Assembly (NCBI RefSeq): GCF_014171595.1
Contig: NZ_CP050451.1
Span: 496,001-560,000 of the forward strand
Reading direction: 5' to 3'
Origin: Massilia sp. Se16.2.3
GTDB lineage: Bacteria > Pseudomonadota > Gammaproteobacteria > Burkholderiales > Burkholderiaceae_D
Length of the DNA: 64,000 bases
The position numbers were made by a program, and so were the translations under genes. Of the stretch, positions 9,678-19,200 are shown one piece after another; positions within the stretch are counted from its first letter, which is position 1; each line of letters opens with the position of its first letter. The notes beneath the pieces are model-generated. The model was not told the origin of the DNA. It saw only the letters and a list, made by a program, of their open reading frames with translations, and did no database searches.

Positions 9678-10388
9678 TCAACCGAGTTGTGCGCCTGAGG
9701 GCTGGTTTGTTCCAAGGAACCAGTCGACCGACTGGCTGGCGATATCGGACGGAATGAAATGCCCGCCGTGAAACTCCTGGTACACAAGACCGTATCCGGC
9801 CGCGTCCAGTCGGCGCGCAATCGTGCGGCCGCAATGGTCGATGGGCAGCACCCGGTCCGCGTCGCCGTGGGAAATGAACACCTCGGGTGCGCCCCGCTGG
9901 GCCATCGGACCGATAAAGCCGGGAGAAAACGCCAGCACGTGGGTGAACAGTTCGCCGTTGGCCAGGCCCAGCGTCAGCGCGTACGAGGCGCCATCTGAAA
10001 AGCCGCCGATGCCCAGCCGCTCCGAGTCAACCGCGTAGTGGGCAAAGGCAAACGCGAGGGCGCGGTCGACCAGGGCCAGGTCCTGGCCATAGCCGCGGCG
10101 CGCGATGATGTCCCGTGTGGAGGCATGCGAGGCCGGCGCCAGCAGGATCAGGCAAACCTGGTCGGCCAGGTGCAGCAGGATGTGCAGGCCGTCGTGGGCG
10201 TGGCCGCCTGCGCCGTGCAGCAGCAGCACGAGCGGCAGCGGCTGCTGCGCCGTATAGTCCCCGGGCACATAGAGATAACTGTCGCGCCGGCTGCCGATGT
10301 CGAGCTTCTGCAGGCCCGTCGGCGCGTCCGCAGGCAGGCGCGCGCCAGGGTCGGGTAGCCCGACTTGCAAGTGACCCAGTTCGTTCAT
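9678..10388 (-). CDS. alpha/beta hydrolase (esterase/phospholipase type)
   Basis: 236 residues. LVLLLHGAGG near residue 55 supplies the oxyanion region, GFSDGAS near residue 130 the nucleophilic serine elbow, SHGDADRVLPI the acid, and HGGHF the catalytic histidine. This spacing matches the dienelactone hydrolase/carboxylesterase group. There is no signal peptide, so it is cytosolic. GGAGGG lies about 4-9 bp before the ATG. The native substrate is not evident. It is transcribed toward the c-di-GMP gene with a gap of about 90 bp and could be co-transcribed. Confidence 0.8.
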   Translation of the reverse strand: MNELGHLQVGLPDPGARLPADAPTGLQKLDIGSRRDSYLYVPGDYTAQQPLPLVLLLHGAGGHAHDGLHILLHLADQVCLILLAPASHASTRDIIARRGYGQDLALVDRALAFAFAHYAVDSERLGIGGFSDGASYALTLGLANGELFTHVLAFSPGFIGPMAQRGAPEVFISHGDADRVLPIDHCGRTIARRLDAAGYGLVYQEFHGGHFIPSDIASQSVDWFLGTNQPSGAQLG

Positions 10389-10467
10389 GCTGCCCTCCGT
10401 GACGTGAGGACTAGTCTAGGAGCTGGCGGCGGCAGGTGGCGCAAGATACGCCTACGATGATCGCAGC

Positions 10468-11055
10468 CTAGCGGCCGAACGGTCCTGCCCGGTAGCGCAG
10501 CGCGGCGGCCTGCTCGAGCAGGGTGCGCGTGTCCTTGATCGTTGCGTATTCGCCGTCGAGGTTGGCCAGCGCCATCGCGTGCACTTCCTCGGCCGTGCGC
10601 TGCACGCCAGCGTAATCGCGCAGGGCAAAGGCAAAGCTGGCGTCGGACACGACCGTGGTATCGAAGCCGAGGTTGCCGGCCGTACGCGCGCTGCATTCGA
10701 CCGAATTGTTCGTGCTGACGCCGACCAGGACGAGCTCGCGCAGGTCGCGCACGCGTAGCCAGCGCTCCAGCCCCGTGTTGATGAAGGCGTCCGGCACATT
10801 CTTTTCGACCACGTGCTCGTCCGCCAGCGGCAGCAGCGCATCCTGGAACTCCACGCCGGGCTGGCCGGGCGCAAACGGTGACGTGGGCGAGCGCGAGATA
10901 TGGCGCACATGCACGACTGAGCCGCCGGCGCCGCGCCAGGCCCGCAGCAGCTGGCCGATGTTGTGCTCCGCCGCCGGGTTATTGCGCACGCCGGCCTTGG
11001 CGCTGGCCATGCCCTTCTGCATGTCGATGATGATGAGGCATGGAAGTGTGTTCAT
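10468..11055 (-). CDS. isochorismatase-family cysteine hydrolase
   Basis: From ATG 11055 the protein starts MNTLPCLIIIDMQKGM, the standard opening with the catalytic Asp. VVEKNVPDAF contains the catalytic Lys and GVSTNNSVECSAR the nucleophilic Cys near residue 120, preceded by the usual G-V-S-T-N turn. Members hydrolyse nicotinamide, N-carbamoyl compounds or isochorismate; no substrate can be named here. The frame continues open upstream through the GNAT gene, but the start at 11055 lies 30 bp after the GNAT stop and fits an operon with it. Confidence 0.85.
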   Translation of the reverse strand: MNTLPCLIIIDMQKGMASAKAGVRNNPAAEHNIGQLLRAWRGAGGSVVHVRHISRSPTSPFAPGQPGVEFQDALLPLADEHVVEKNVPDAFINTGLERWLRVRDLRELVLVGVSTNNSVECSARTAGNLGFDTTVVSDASFAFALRDYAGVQRTAEEVHAMALANLDGEYATIKDTRTLLEQAAALRYRAGPFGR

Positions 11056-11084
11056 ATGTGCTTGTCGTCGGGGCCGATGGTGGA

Positions 11085-11588
11085 TTAGTCGAGTTGCAGC
11101 TGCCAGTAGCCGACATCGCGCCACTGGCCGAACTTCATGCCCACTTCGCTGAAGTGCGCCACCTTGCGAAAGCCGAGGCGTTCGTGCAGGGCGACGCTGG
11201 CCTCGTTCGGCTGGGCGATGCCGCCGATGACCAGGTGCAGGTCGCGTGCCCGCAATTCTTCCAGCAGCGCTTCGTACAACATGCGGCCGGCCCCCTGGCC
11301 ATGATGTGCGGGGTCCAGATAGACCGAGCTTTCCACCGAATAGCGGTAAGCGGGGCGGGCGCGCCATTTGGTGGCGTAGGCATAGCCGATCAGGTGGTCG
11401 CTTTCGATCAGTACCAGCCAAGGAAGGTCCGCGGCGTCGACGTCACGGATACGCTGCGCCATGTCGGCGCTGGAGACGGGATCTTCTTCGAAACTGATGG
11501 CCGTGTGCGCAACGTAGTGGTTATAGATGCCGCAGATCGCGGCGGCGTCGAGAGCACGAGCGGGGCGGATGATGCGTTGTGGTGTCAT
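11085..11588 (-). CDS. GNAT family N-acetyltransferase (phosphinothricin-acetyltransferase-like)
   Basis: The sequence IIRPARALDAAAICGIYNHYV, YAYATKWRARPAYRYSVESSVY and HHGQGAGRMLYEALLEEL matches the Pat/Bar/MddA-like branch of GNAT enzymes. These acetylate amino-acid analogues such as phosphinothricin or methionine derivatives. The Q-x-x-G-x-G acetyl-CoA loop is GQGAGR. The start is placed at MTPQRII (11588); a longer frame to 11639 adds 17 atypical residues. It ends 30 bp before the isochorismatase-family gene. Before the cassette arrived, this pair was probably the next unit downstream of rpoC. Confidence 0.8.
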   Translation of the reverse strand: MTPQRIIRPARALDAAAICGIYNHYVAHTAISFEEDPVSSADMAQRIRDVDAADLPWLVLIESDHLIGYAYATKWRARPAYRYSVESSVYLDPAHHGQGAGRMLYEALLEELRARDLHLVIGGIAQPNEASVALHERLGFRKVAHFSEVGMKFGQWRDVGYWQLQLD

Positions 11589-11720
11589 CGTAGTGCGATC
11601 CGGTGGAAAGAGTGCTTGTTCGGCAACTGCTGAGTACATAGTAGCGTGAACGTCTGTGAGTTTCTATACGGGAAGGATGAATTTGTATTTACAAGCGCTG
11701 CCAGCGGTCTTGCATAGGAC

Positions 11721-12170
11721 GGACGAAAAAAACGGCCCCCCTCGGGGTGCCGTTTTCGTTAGCAAAACCTTAGCAGCTGAGCAGATTACTCCGCGTCGCC
11801 GTGAATATCTGCACGAGGCGCAGCATCTGACAAACAATCACTTCGATGTGCTTGTCGTTGATCTTCACGCCCTGCAGACGGTAGACGTCCTGCACCTCGT
11901 CGACGATGTAACGGGCCAGCGCTTCGATACCCAGCAGACGCAGGATGTCCTGCGATCGGCGGGGCGCCGAGCCCGGACCATCGACGATCCTCTCGCCGTT
12001 ATTCACGACGTGACCATCGTGGACCAGCACTTGCTTGTCCTTGGTGATCCGGAACTCGTGCTTGTTGCCGTTCATGTCCGCAATTTCCAGACGCTGCTTG
12101 CCCTTCGGTTCCTTACCGAAGGCAACCGTACCGGTGACTTCGGCCAGCATGCCCGCGTCTTTCGGCGAAC
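11721..12170 (-). pseudogene. decayed second copy of the rpoC 3' end
   Basis: Translated on the minus strand, the block reads [20 protein letters not shown] to [20 protein letters not shown] and matches RpoC residues about 1150-1265. Nine substitutions and a small insertion (GSAPRRS for ADP) are visible. It then jumps directly to a match of the last few rpoC codons (CACGGCGAC...GAGTAA) and continues into a copy of the rpoC terminator, so about 440 bp are missing inside. It lies in the same orientation as rpoC and about 4.0 kb downstream of it. It has no start of its own; the 30 codons before the homology are unrelated. This is a relic left by a partial duplication, not a functional gene. Confidence 0.9.
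11725..11757 (-). terminator. rho-independent terminator, duplicate of the rpoC terminator
   Basis: On the minus strand ACGGCACCCC and GGGGGGCCGT form a hairpin followed by a run of T. The plus-strand flank GGACGAAAAAAAACGGC is shared with the terminator at 16152-16183. It now closes transcription from the phosphoesterase/ATPase cassette. Confidence 0.8.
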
Positions 12171-12226
12171 CGAATATCCTAACTGTGCGACCCACTTGCC
12201 GTATGACTTTGCTCTAACCGGAACTC

Positions 12227-14557
12227 TTACTCTTCCTCGGACTCAACCCGCAATAAATCACATCGTATCTCAAAGCGCTTCCGCTCACCCGCTACGGGCA
12301 CGAAACTCGTCATTATCTCATTTGGAACCGGGATGTAAATGCGGTCCTTCAAAACTATTGTGCAAGTTGGATATGCACGTCCACCAGAATCTGAAGCGAT
12401 CGTTCCGTTTGTCTGAAGATCATAATATAAGCCGACTTGCCCGGAATGGTGCAGGAAAATAAATAAAGCCTTCTGACCACCCCAAACAACAGATGTTTTA
12501 TGAGGCTGCAAGAAAAAATCCCCCATGTCATTACGCGCTTTTTCGGTAAGAGCAATAAAGCACCGATAACCGCGCAGTGCTGGCATATCGTCGGAGATGA
12601 CTAGCAGTTTTGCACTGCTCTTCTGCTCTGTCCTCGTTATAGCCGGGGCAGCATCGAAGGAATACTGCTCTGGCTCCGCACCTTCGTTTCGGAACGTTTC
12701 TTCGTTTGCGATTAAGTCAGGGACGACGTCACGTACCTGAGCAGCACTGCTCGACTCCACGATTTGTACAGAATTCCGTACATTCTCTTTGGACATCGTA
12801 ACTGCTTCCGTTAAAGATATTTTCCCTTCCGTATAATCAAGCCATATCGCTGATAAATTGGATGTATCAGTATCCTCGTATTCAAAGACATCTCGCGGCT
12901 TTTTGATAGCACGTAAGAACGCCTCAGCCCCCTGTCGGGTACTGCTTGGAACGTATTCTGCCACCTTTGGGAAAATTGCGGTCCGCACAAAATCTTTAAC
13001 CATGCTTCCAAAGGCGGAATACTGGTGATCGTACAGGCCCAAAATTGTTAATATCGTTGGGCCAGCTTGATGCAAGGTAATGGTTGTCTTATTTTCTCCC
13101 GACCGCTCTACCAATAGAGCTAGACCGTGCGAAATCAATCCGAAGCGCACTTCCGCATTTAAGAAATAGTCAGCTTCCAGCACATTTTCAATTCGAAACG
13201 CCAAGGCACTCTGTGCAGATGACCATTGATTGCGTGCGGAAAGTCGCTCAACAAGTGGCGCATCTGAAACGTCTGATGTCTTGCAATAGGCGGCGAGAAA
13301 ACCCTGCTCGCATTGTCGGCGAGGATTACTTCGAGCCAAGAGCAAAAGCGGGCGGTCTTCGCTCGAATAGCTGGTAATAACTGATTGGTCACTCCCCCCA
13401 TACACAGGAAGAGGAACTTTTTCAGTCAACTTTATTATCTCGCTAAGATTAGTTCTATCGCCAGGCTGAAGCAAAATTCTCAAGTTGCCGCACAAATCAA
13501 ACCTTCTATGGGAGGCAACCCATTGCATGAAGGGAGTGCTTGAGTCAGCCTCGGGACGCTTTGAAAGAGCTATGGACGCGAACACATCAACATCGGATAC
13601 TATCGTTTGAAGCAACTGCATACTGTCCGTTGTTAGCGCTTCCCTTCCTGCCGTAGGTTGGAAATTTAGCATGTCAGCAATTCCACCGAACTGATATGTG
13701 GATCCTACGGACACCGTAGCGAGACCAAATCCGCTTCTAAACGTTCTAAGTGCCGGATTACCGCTTCGTAGGGATAATTGCCCCTGCAGCGGTATGCCCA
13801 TCCAAATTAGCTCAGTGAGAACAATCGATATGTCTGCATTTTGCGTTATCTCGAAGACAACATCCGCTACTAATCTTGAGCTGATCGTTGCCGCAAGAAG
13901 CACTTCGCGTGCTACACCGCTGAAACGTGGGAGAAATCTCTCCGTTGATTGACGGCTTAAGAGCTCGCCGTTAAGGAAGACGTCGATCGACAGTAACGAT
14001 ACAAACTCAGCTACATACCTTTTTGCCTCGACCTCTGAGACCTGATTTTGCGATATTATTCGCGCCTTTACTCTCGTACCTGGAAACCCAACAGGTGAAA
14101 GCTGCTCCGTCTCGATGCAATCCTGATTGAATTTCAAATTCTCCAGATGCGCTATACACTTCGTTCTTTCGCCAGTAACTACACTTTCCGACTCCACTTC
14201 GAGAACGTCCGCTATGCCAAAATTCGCCATAGCACCGATACCAAAGGTACCAACAACACCAGCACGTCGCGCTTCCTCATTGTTCTTACTACTACTGCCA
14301 GCCTGCCAGAAATTTTTCCGAATCTCGTCAAAGGACATCCCGATACCGTTATCACTAACGGTAATAAATTCTGGAGTAACCGTAATTTCAATCTTGGGTT
14401 CGAAATTTGGGTCGCGCTGGCGCCTTAGCAAAATCGCATCGTAGGCGTTCTGCGTATTTTCACGCAGTAATGCTAACGGAGACTGATAAATTTGTTTCGC
14501 CAGAACTTCGAGTACCCGTTTGGTATCTACGTGAAAAGAAATCAGTTGAGTTGACAT
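12227..14557 (-). CDS. GHKL (Hsp90-like) ATPase, cassette gene 2
   Basis: 776 residues. The N-terminal GHKL ATPase is complete: N-box E33-N-T-Q-N37-A-Y-D40, G1 box D69-N-G-I-G73, G2 box G103-T-F-G-I-G108, and the G160-T161 motif. The first 240 residues resemble the ATPase and middle regions of HtpG/Hsp90-type proteins, but the remaining 500 do not look like HtpG. The acidic C-terminus ends RVESEEE. No signal peptide or membrane helix is seen. The start is 1 nt from the phosphoesterase stop, with GGGGA about 6-10 bp upstream inside that gene, so translation is probably coupled. Base composition is visibly more AT-rich than its neighbours, suggesting transfer. ATP-driven conformational switching is inferred from the family; the biological role is unknown. 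Confidence 0.85.
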   Translation of the reverse strand: MSTQLISFHVDTKRVLEVLAKQIYQSPLALLRENTQNAYDAILLRRQRDPNFEPKIEITVTPEFITVSDNGIGMSFDEIRKNFWQAGSSSKNNEEARRAGVVGTFGIGAMANFGIADVLEVESESVVTGERTKCIAHLENLKFNQDCIETEQLSPVGFPGTRVKARIISQNQVSEVEAKRYVAEFVSLLSIDVFLNGELLSRQSTERFLPRFSGVAREVLLAATISSRLVADVVFEITQNADISIVLTELIWMGIPLQGQLSLRSGNPALRTFRSGFGLATVSVGSTYQFGGIADMLNFQPTAGREALTTDSMQLLQTIVSDVDVFASIALSKRPEADSSTPFMQWVASHRRFDLCGNLRILLQPGDRTNLSEIIKLTEKVPLPVYGGSDQSVITSYSSEDRPLLLLARSNPRRQCEQGFLAAYCKTSDVSDAPLVERLSARNQWSSAQSALAFRIENVLEADYFLNAEVRFGLISHGLALLVERSGENKTTITLHQAGPTILTILGLYDHQYSAFGSMVKDFVRTAIFPKVAEYVPSSTRQGAEAFLRAIKKPRDVFEYEDTDTSNLSAIWLDYTEGKISLTEAVTMSKENVRNSVQIVESSSAAQVRDVVPDLIANEETFRNEGAEPEQYSFDAAPAITRTEQKSSAKLLVISDDMPALRGYRCFIALTEKARNDMGDFFLQPHKTSVVWGGQKALFIFLHHSGQVGLYYDLQTNGTIASDSGGRAYPTCTIVLKDRIYIPVPNEIMTSFVPVAGERKRFEIRCDLLRVESEEE

Positions 14558-14558
14558 A

Positions 14559-16028
14559 TTATTTCCCCAATGCTTGACGAAGTTGAATACGGCTTGCTAG
14601 TTCCGCAATGGTTGCGCTATCGATCCCAAAGTTAGCTGCACTTAACGCAAGTAGGCTAACGGCTTCGCCAAGGTTTCCTAAATGTTCGTGGGCCTGCAAT
14701 GTAAGCAAAAACTCATCCATAGTAGTGGCCGGACTAAGAAAGGAAATTATCTCACTCCATTTTTCGAGCTCCTTAGCCGCTTCCAAATATAGCCGTCTCG
14801 CGTGGGTTCCATTCTCTCGCTCCGTCTCACTCAGCAGCGAGAAAGCTATTTCAGGATGGCCGCTTTTCAGAGCATCTTCCGCGCAGAGAATGGTTTGTTG
14901 CGAGAAACGCGCAATTTTTTCGGAGTGAATTGCACTGTCAAGATTTTCGTCTGCTATTTTCATCTCAACAAATCCGTCCGGCCCAAACAATCCTTGCCGG
15001 CAACGTCCAAACTGATTACCTTGCGACATCTCTCGGACGTGTATCTGGGCGGTACTATAGTCGCTTGAAATCGTGATAAGGTTATATTGTCGATTGGTTC
15101 CGCGGGGCAGCTCTGCTGCGCCGGCGCATAATGAACCGGCACTTATAATCGCCATGGACTGCTCTTCCGGCAAGTGGATGTTGTATGCAGAGGCATCTGC
15201 TTGGTGTTGATGTCCGTGCAATCCCAGTTGAAATCCTGCACCGATCATCTCGTGCACTGTAGACGTGTCCATATAGTCGTCGCGTTGGGGTGGGCCTTGA
15301 AGACTATGATGCCACGTTGAAATTTTGAGGATTGGCTGCCGAGGCATATTCCTGATTTTCAGCGAACAATTTCCAATCGCTCCAGCCTGAATGGCGCCAT
15401 GGTTGCAGTAGCAATCATTTCCGTGGACTGAGTTGAACGCAGTGAGAAGTATCCGGCCCCCATCAAATTCATAGAAATTAAGGGGTTTTTTGGGATCGAT
15501 AGGGTGTGCCATTTCAACGCCACTGTAGAACGCTTCAATAAATTTACAGTAAGGCGCCAATCTCTTTTCGTAGATTTCTGGAGCGGATATTTTATATATT
15601 TTCCTTTCGCTCCAACTCCACCGATATGGGCTACTTGAGCTAAACAGATGCGGTCCGATTTTTTTCGGCTCATCATCGGGAGGCAATTCCGTCATACTCG
15701 CTCTTGCTGTGTTCCAGCACACGTCGTGGTTTCCGGGAACAATCGCGATACGGCTACGGTCCCCGTCGAAAAATAGATCAGCGAGCCTGATAAGAAAATC
15801 AGTCGCCACTTCGTATTGTCGCTCGAGCTCTTCAGTAAAATTCTGCTGCCCTAGCCGCACCCCTTGGATAATATCTCCACTAACAACTGCAAAGCTCGGC
15901 GTTGGGATTTTAGGGGTCTCGATAAGATATCGATCTCGATCCGCAAGTAAGGAAGATAACAACGTATCGTTGTTGATAGGTTCATTATTGGAACGGTGTA
16001 AATCGGATATATGTAGGATCGTTACCAT
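14559..16028 (-). CDS. calcineurin-like metallophosphoesterase with helical C-terminal domain, cassette gene 1
   Basis: 489 residues. The dimetal phosphoesterase signature is complete: D9-L-H11, G51-D52, G99-N-H-D102, H240-H241 and G272-H-Q-H275. Substrates of this superfamily include nucleotides, nucleic acids and phosphoproteins; nothing here selects one. Residues about 375-489 are alpha-helical with TPR-like character (AFSLLSETERENG, LYLEAAKELEKWSEIISFL, LQAHEHLGNLGEAVSLLAL) and could bind a partner. It is the promoter-proximal gene of a two-gene operon with the GHKL ATPase. No transposase or integrase accompanies it. AT-rich like its partner. An effector role paired with an ATPase sensor is inference. 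Confidence 0.85.
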   Translation of the reverse strand: MVTILHISDLHRSNNEPINNDTLLSSLLADRDRYLIETPKIPTPSFAVVSGDIIQGVRLGQQNFTEELERQYEVATDFLIRLADLFFDGDRSRIAIVPGNHDVCWNTARASMTELPPDDEPKKIGPHLFSSSSPYRWSWSERKIYKISAPEIYEKRLAPYCKFIEAFYSGVEMAHPIDPKKPLNFYEFDGGRILLTAFNSVHGNDCYCNHGAIQAGAIGNCSLKIRNMPRQPILKISTWHHSLQGPPQRDDYMDTSTVHEMIGAGFQLGLHGHQHQADASAYNIHLPEEQSMAIISAGSLCAGAAELPRGTNRQYNLITISSDYSTAQIHVREMSQGNQFGRCRQGLFGPDGFVEMKIADENLDSAIHSEKIARFSQQTILCAEDALKSGHPEIAFSLLSETERENGTHARRLYLEAAKELEKWSEIISFLSPATTMDEFLLTLQAHEHLGNLGEAVSLLALSAANFGIDSATIAELASRIQLRQALGK

Positions 16029-16078
16029 GGGTGCCTTCTTATTAAGATAGGTCTTGCTGTAATTTTGAAATTTTTCCG

Positions 16079-16107
16079 AGCTTACTGACTCCTTTCCTAA
16101 TTGTCAA
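16079..16107 (-). promoter_or_regulatory. candidate sigma-70 promoter of the phosphoesterase/ATPase cassette
   Basis: On the minus strand a perfect TTGACA (16102-16107) is followed after 17 bp by TAAGCT (16079-16084). The phosphoesterase ATG lies about 50 bp downstream. It lies after the rpoC terminator, so the cassette appears to have its own promoter. Confidence 0.55.
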
Positions 16108-16151
16108 CAAACCTTTTGCTAGCTTGTATTTTACGTTTCGCTAGCGAATGG

Positions 16152-16183
16152 ACGAAAAAAAACGGCACCCGAAGGTGCCGTCC
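16152..16183 (-). terminator. rho-independent terminator of the rpoBC operon
   Basis: On the minus strand ACGGCACC TTC GGGTGCCGT is followed by TTTTTTTT, about 35 bp after the rpoC stop. Confidence 0.85.
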
Positions 16184-16215
16184 TGCTCAGCCAATTAAGG
16201 CCAAGGTTTCAGCAA

Positions 16216-19200
16216 TTACTCGCCGTCGCCGTGATGCTCAGTGGTCTGCGCCTGAGCCTGGTCTTCCATCGCCTGCAGCTCGGCAGCCATGTTGGCCTTT
16301 TCCTGCTGCAGCAGTGCCTGGCGCTCTTCCGCCTCCCACACTTCCTTCTCTTTCTTGGCGCGGTGGAATGCCAGACCGGTACCGCCAGGAATCAGGCGGC
16401 CGACGATGACGTTTTCCTTCAGGCCGCGCAGACCGTCGCGCTTGCCCATGATCGCCGCTTCGGTCAGCACGCGGGTGGTTTCCTGGAACGATGCGGCCGA
16501 GATGAAGGAGTCGGTCGACAGCGATGCCTTGGTAATACCCAGCAGCACGTTTTCGTAGGTTGCCGGCAGTTTGCCTGCCGCTTCCATACGGTCGTTCTCT
16601 TCCAGCAGCTCCGAACGCTCGACCTGCTCGCCGACGATGTAGTCGGTGTCGCCAGCTTCCACGATCTGCACGCGGCGCAGCATCTGGCGCACGATGACTT
16701 CGATGTGCTTGTCGTTGATCTTGACGCCCTGCAGACGGTAGACGTCCTGCACTTCGTCGACGATGTAACGTGCCAGCGCTTCGATACCCAGCAGGCGCAG
16801 GATGTCCTGCGGGTCGGCCGGACCATCGACGATCATCTCGCCCTTGTTCACGACTTGACCATCGTGGACCAGCACTTGCTTGTCCTTGGTGATCAGGAAC
16901 TCGTGCTTGTTGCCGTCCATGTCCGTGATTTCCAGACGCTGCTTGCCCTTGGTTTCCTTACCGAAGGCGACGGTACCGGTGACTTCCGCCAGCATGCCCG
17001 CGTCTTTCGGCGAACGTGCTTCGAACAGTTCGGCAACGCGCGGCAGACCACCGGTAATGTCACGGGTCTTCTGCGATTCGGTCGGGATACGTGCCAGCAC
17101 TTCACCCACCGACACCGACTGGCCATCCTTGACCATGATCAGCGCGCCGACCTGGAAACCGATCGTCACGGCGTGTTCGGTGCCGGCGATCTTGACTTCC
17201 TGGTTCTCCTCGTTCAGCAGTTTCACCTGCGGACGCAGCACCTTGCCTGCGGAACCACGGCGCTTCGGATCGATCGCGACCAGGGTCGACAGACCGGTCA
17301 CTTCGTCGACCTGGCGAGCGACGGTGACGCCCTCTTCCACGTTCTCGAAGCGGATCGTACCGGCGTACTCGGTAATGATCGGACGGGTCAGCGGATCCCA
17401 GGTTGCCAAGGCGGTACCGGCTTTCACGACCTGGCCGTCCTTGACGATCAGGGTCGCGCCGTACGGCACCTTGTGGCGCTCACGCTCGCGGCCATGGTCG
17501 TCCGTGATCAGGACTTCGCCCGAACGCGAGATGACGATCTGCGAACCCTTGCCGTTGGTGACATAACGCATGGTCGCGGTGAAGCGGACCGTGCCGTTCG
17601 ACTTGGCTTCGACCGACGAGGCCACTGCCGCACGCGATGCCGCACCACCGATGTGGAAGGTACGCATGGTCAGCTGGGTACCCGGCTCACCGATCGACTG
17701 TGCAGCAACCACACCGACTGCTTCGCCGCTGTTGACCAGCATGCCGCGGCCGAGGTCACGGCCGTAGCACATGGCGCACAGGCCGTAGCGCGTGTCGCAG
17801 TTCAGCGGGGTACGGACCTTGACTTCGTCGATGCCGAGGCGCTCGATGTCTTCGACCATGTCTTCGTCCAGCAGCGTGCCGGCCGGGTACACGGTTTCCT
17901 GGGTTTCAGGATTGACGACATCGGTACCGGTCACGCGGCCGAGGATACGGTCGCGCAGGGCTTCGATGACTTCACCACCTTCGACCATCGCCTTCATGTG
18001 CGTGCCGTTGGTCGTGCCGCAATCGTCCTCGATCACGACCAGATCCTGGGTCACGTCGACCAGGCGGCGGGTCAGGTAACCCGAGTTCGCGGTCTTCAGC
18101 GCCGTATCGGCCAGACCCTTACGGGCGCCGTGCGTCGAGATGAAGTACTGCAACACGTTCAGGCCTTCGCGGAAGTTCGCGGTGATCGGCGTTTCGATAA
18201 TCGAACCGTCCGGTTTCGCCATCAGGCCACGCATACCCGCCAGCTGGCGAATCTGGGCTGCCGAACCACGGGCGCCCGAGTCGGCCATCATGTAAATCGC
18301 GTTGAACGATTCCTGGGTGCCCTGGGTACCGTCACGACGGGTGACCGGCTCGACTTTCAGCTGGTCCATCATCGCCTTGCCGACTTCATCGGAGGTCTTG
18401 CCCCAGATGTCGACGACCTTGTTGTAACGCTCGCCGGCGGTGACCAGACCCGAGCTGTACTGCTGCTCGATCTGCTTCACTTCCGCTTCGGCGGTCGCGA
18501 TCATGCCCTTCTTGACGTCCGGGATCATCATGTCGTCGACGGCGATCGAGATACCGGCGCGCGTTGCCAGGCGGAAGCCGGACTGCATCAGCTTGTCGGC
18601 GAACACGACGGTGGCGCGCAGGCCGCACTTGCGGAACGACGTGTTGATCAGCTTCGAGATTTCCTTCTTCTTCAGGGCGCGGTTCAGCACGCTGAATGGC
18701 AGGCCCTTCGGCAGGATTTCCGACAGGATCGCACGGCCGACGGTGGTCTCGTAACGGGTGACGGTGCGCTCGAACTCGTCGCTGCCGGCTACGCGTGGGA
18801 ATTCCACGATACGCACGGTGATGCGGGTTGCCAGTTCCACTTCCTTGTTGTCGTAGGCACGGATGACTTCCGACACGTCAGGGAACAGCATGCCCTCGCC
18901 CTTGGCGTTGATCGCCTCGCGGGTGGCGTAGTACAGACCCAGCACGATATCCTGCGACGGCACGATCGACGGCTCGCCGTTCGACGGGAACAGGATGTTG
19001 TTCGACGCCAGCATCAGGGTACGCGCTTCCATCTGCGCTTCGATCGACAGCGGCACGTGGACAGCCATCTGGTCACCGTCGAAGTCGGCGTTGAACGCCG
19101 CGCAGACCAGCGGGTGCAGCTGGATGGCTTTACCTTCGATCAGGACCGGCTCGAACGCCTGGATACCGAGACGGTGCAGGGTTGGTGCACGGTTCAGCAT

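Noticed and set aside
11656..12462. Plus-strand open frame of 268 codons across the rpoC relic
   Set aside because: It is antisense to the rpoC relic and to the end of the ATPase gene; no family or ribosome site supports it.
12171..16149. Cassette as a transposon or integron unit
   Set aside because: No transposase, integrase, terminal inverted repeats or target duplication is visible; the flanks are rpoC homology instead.
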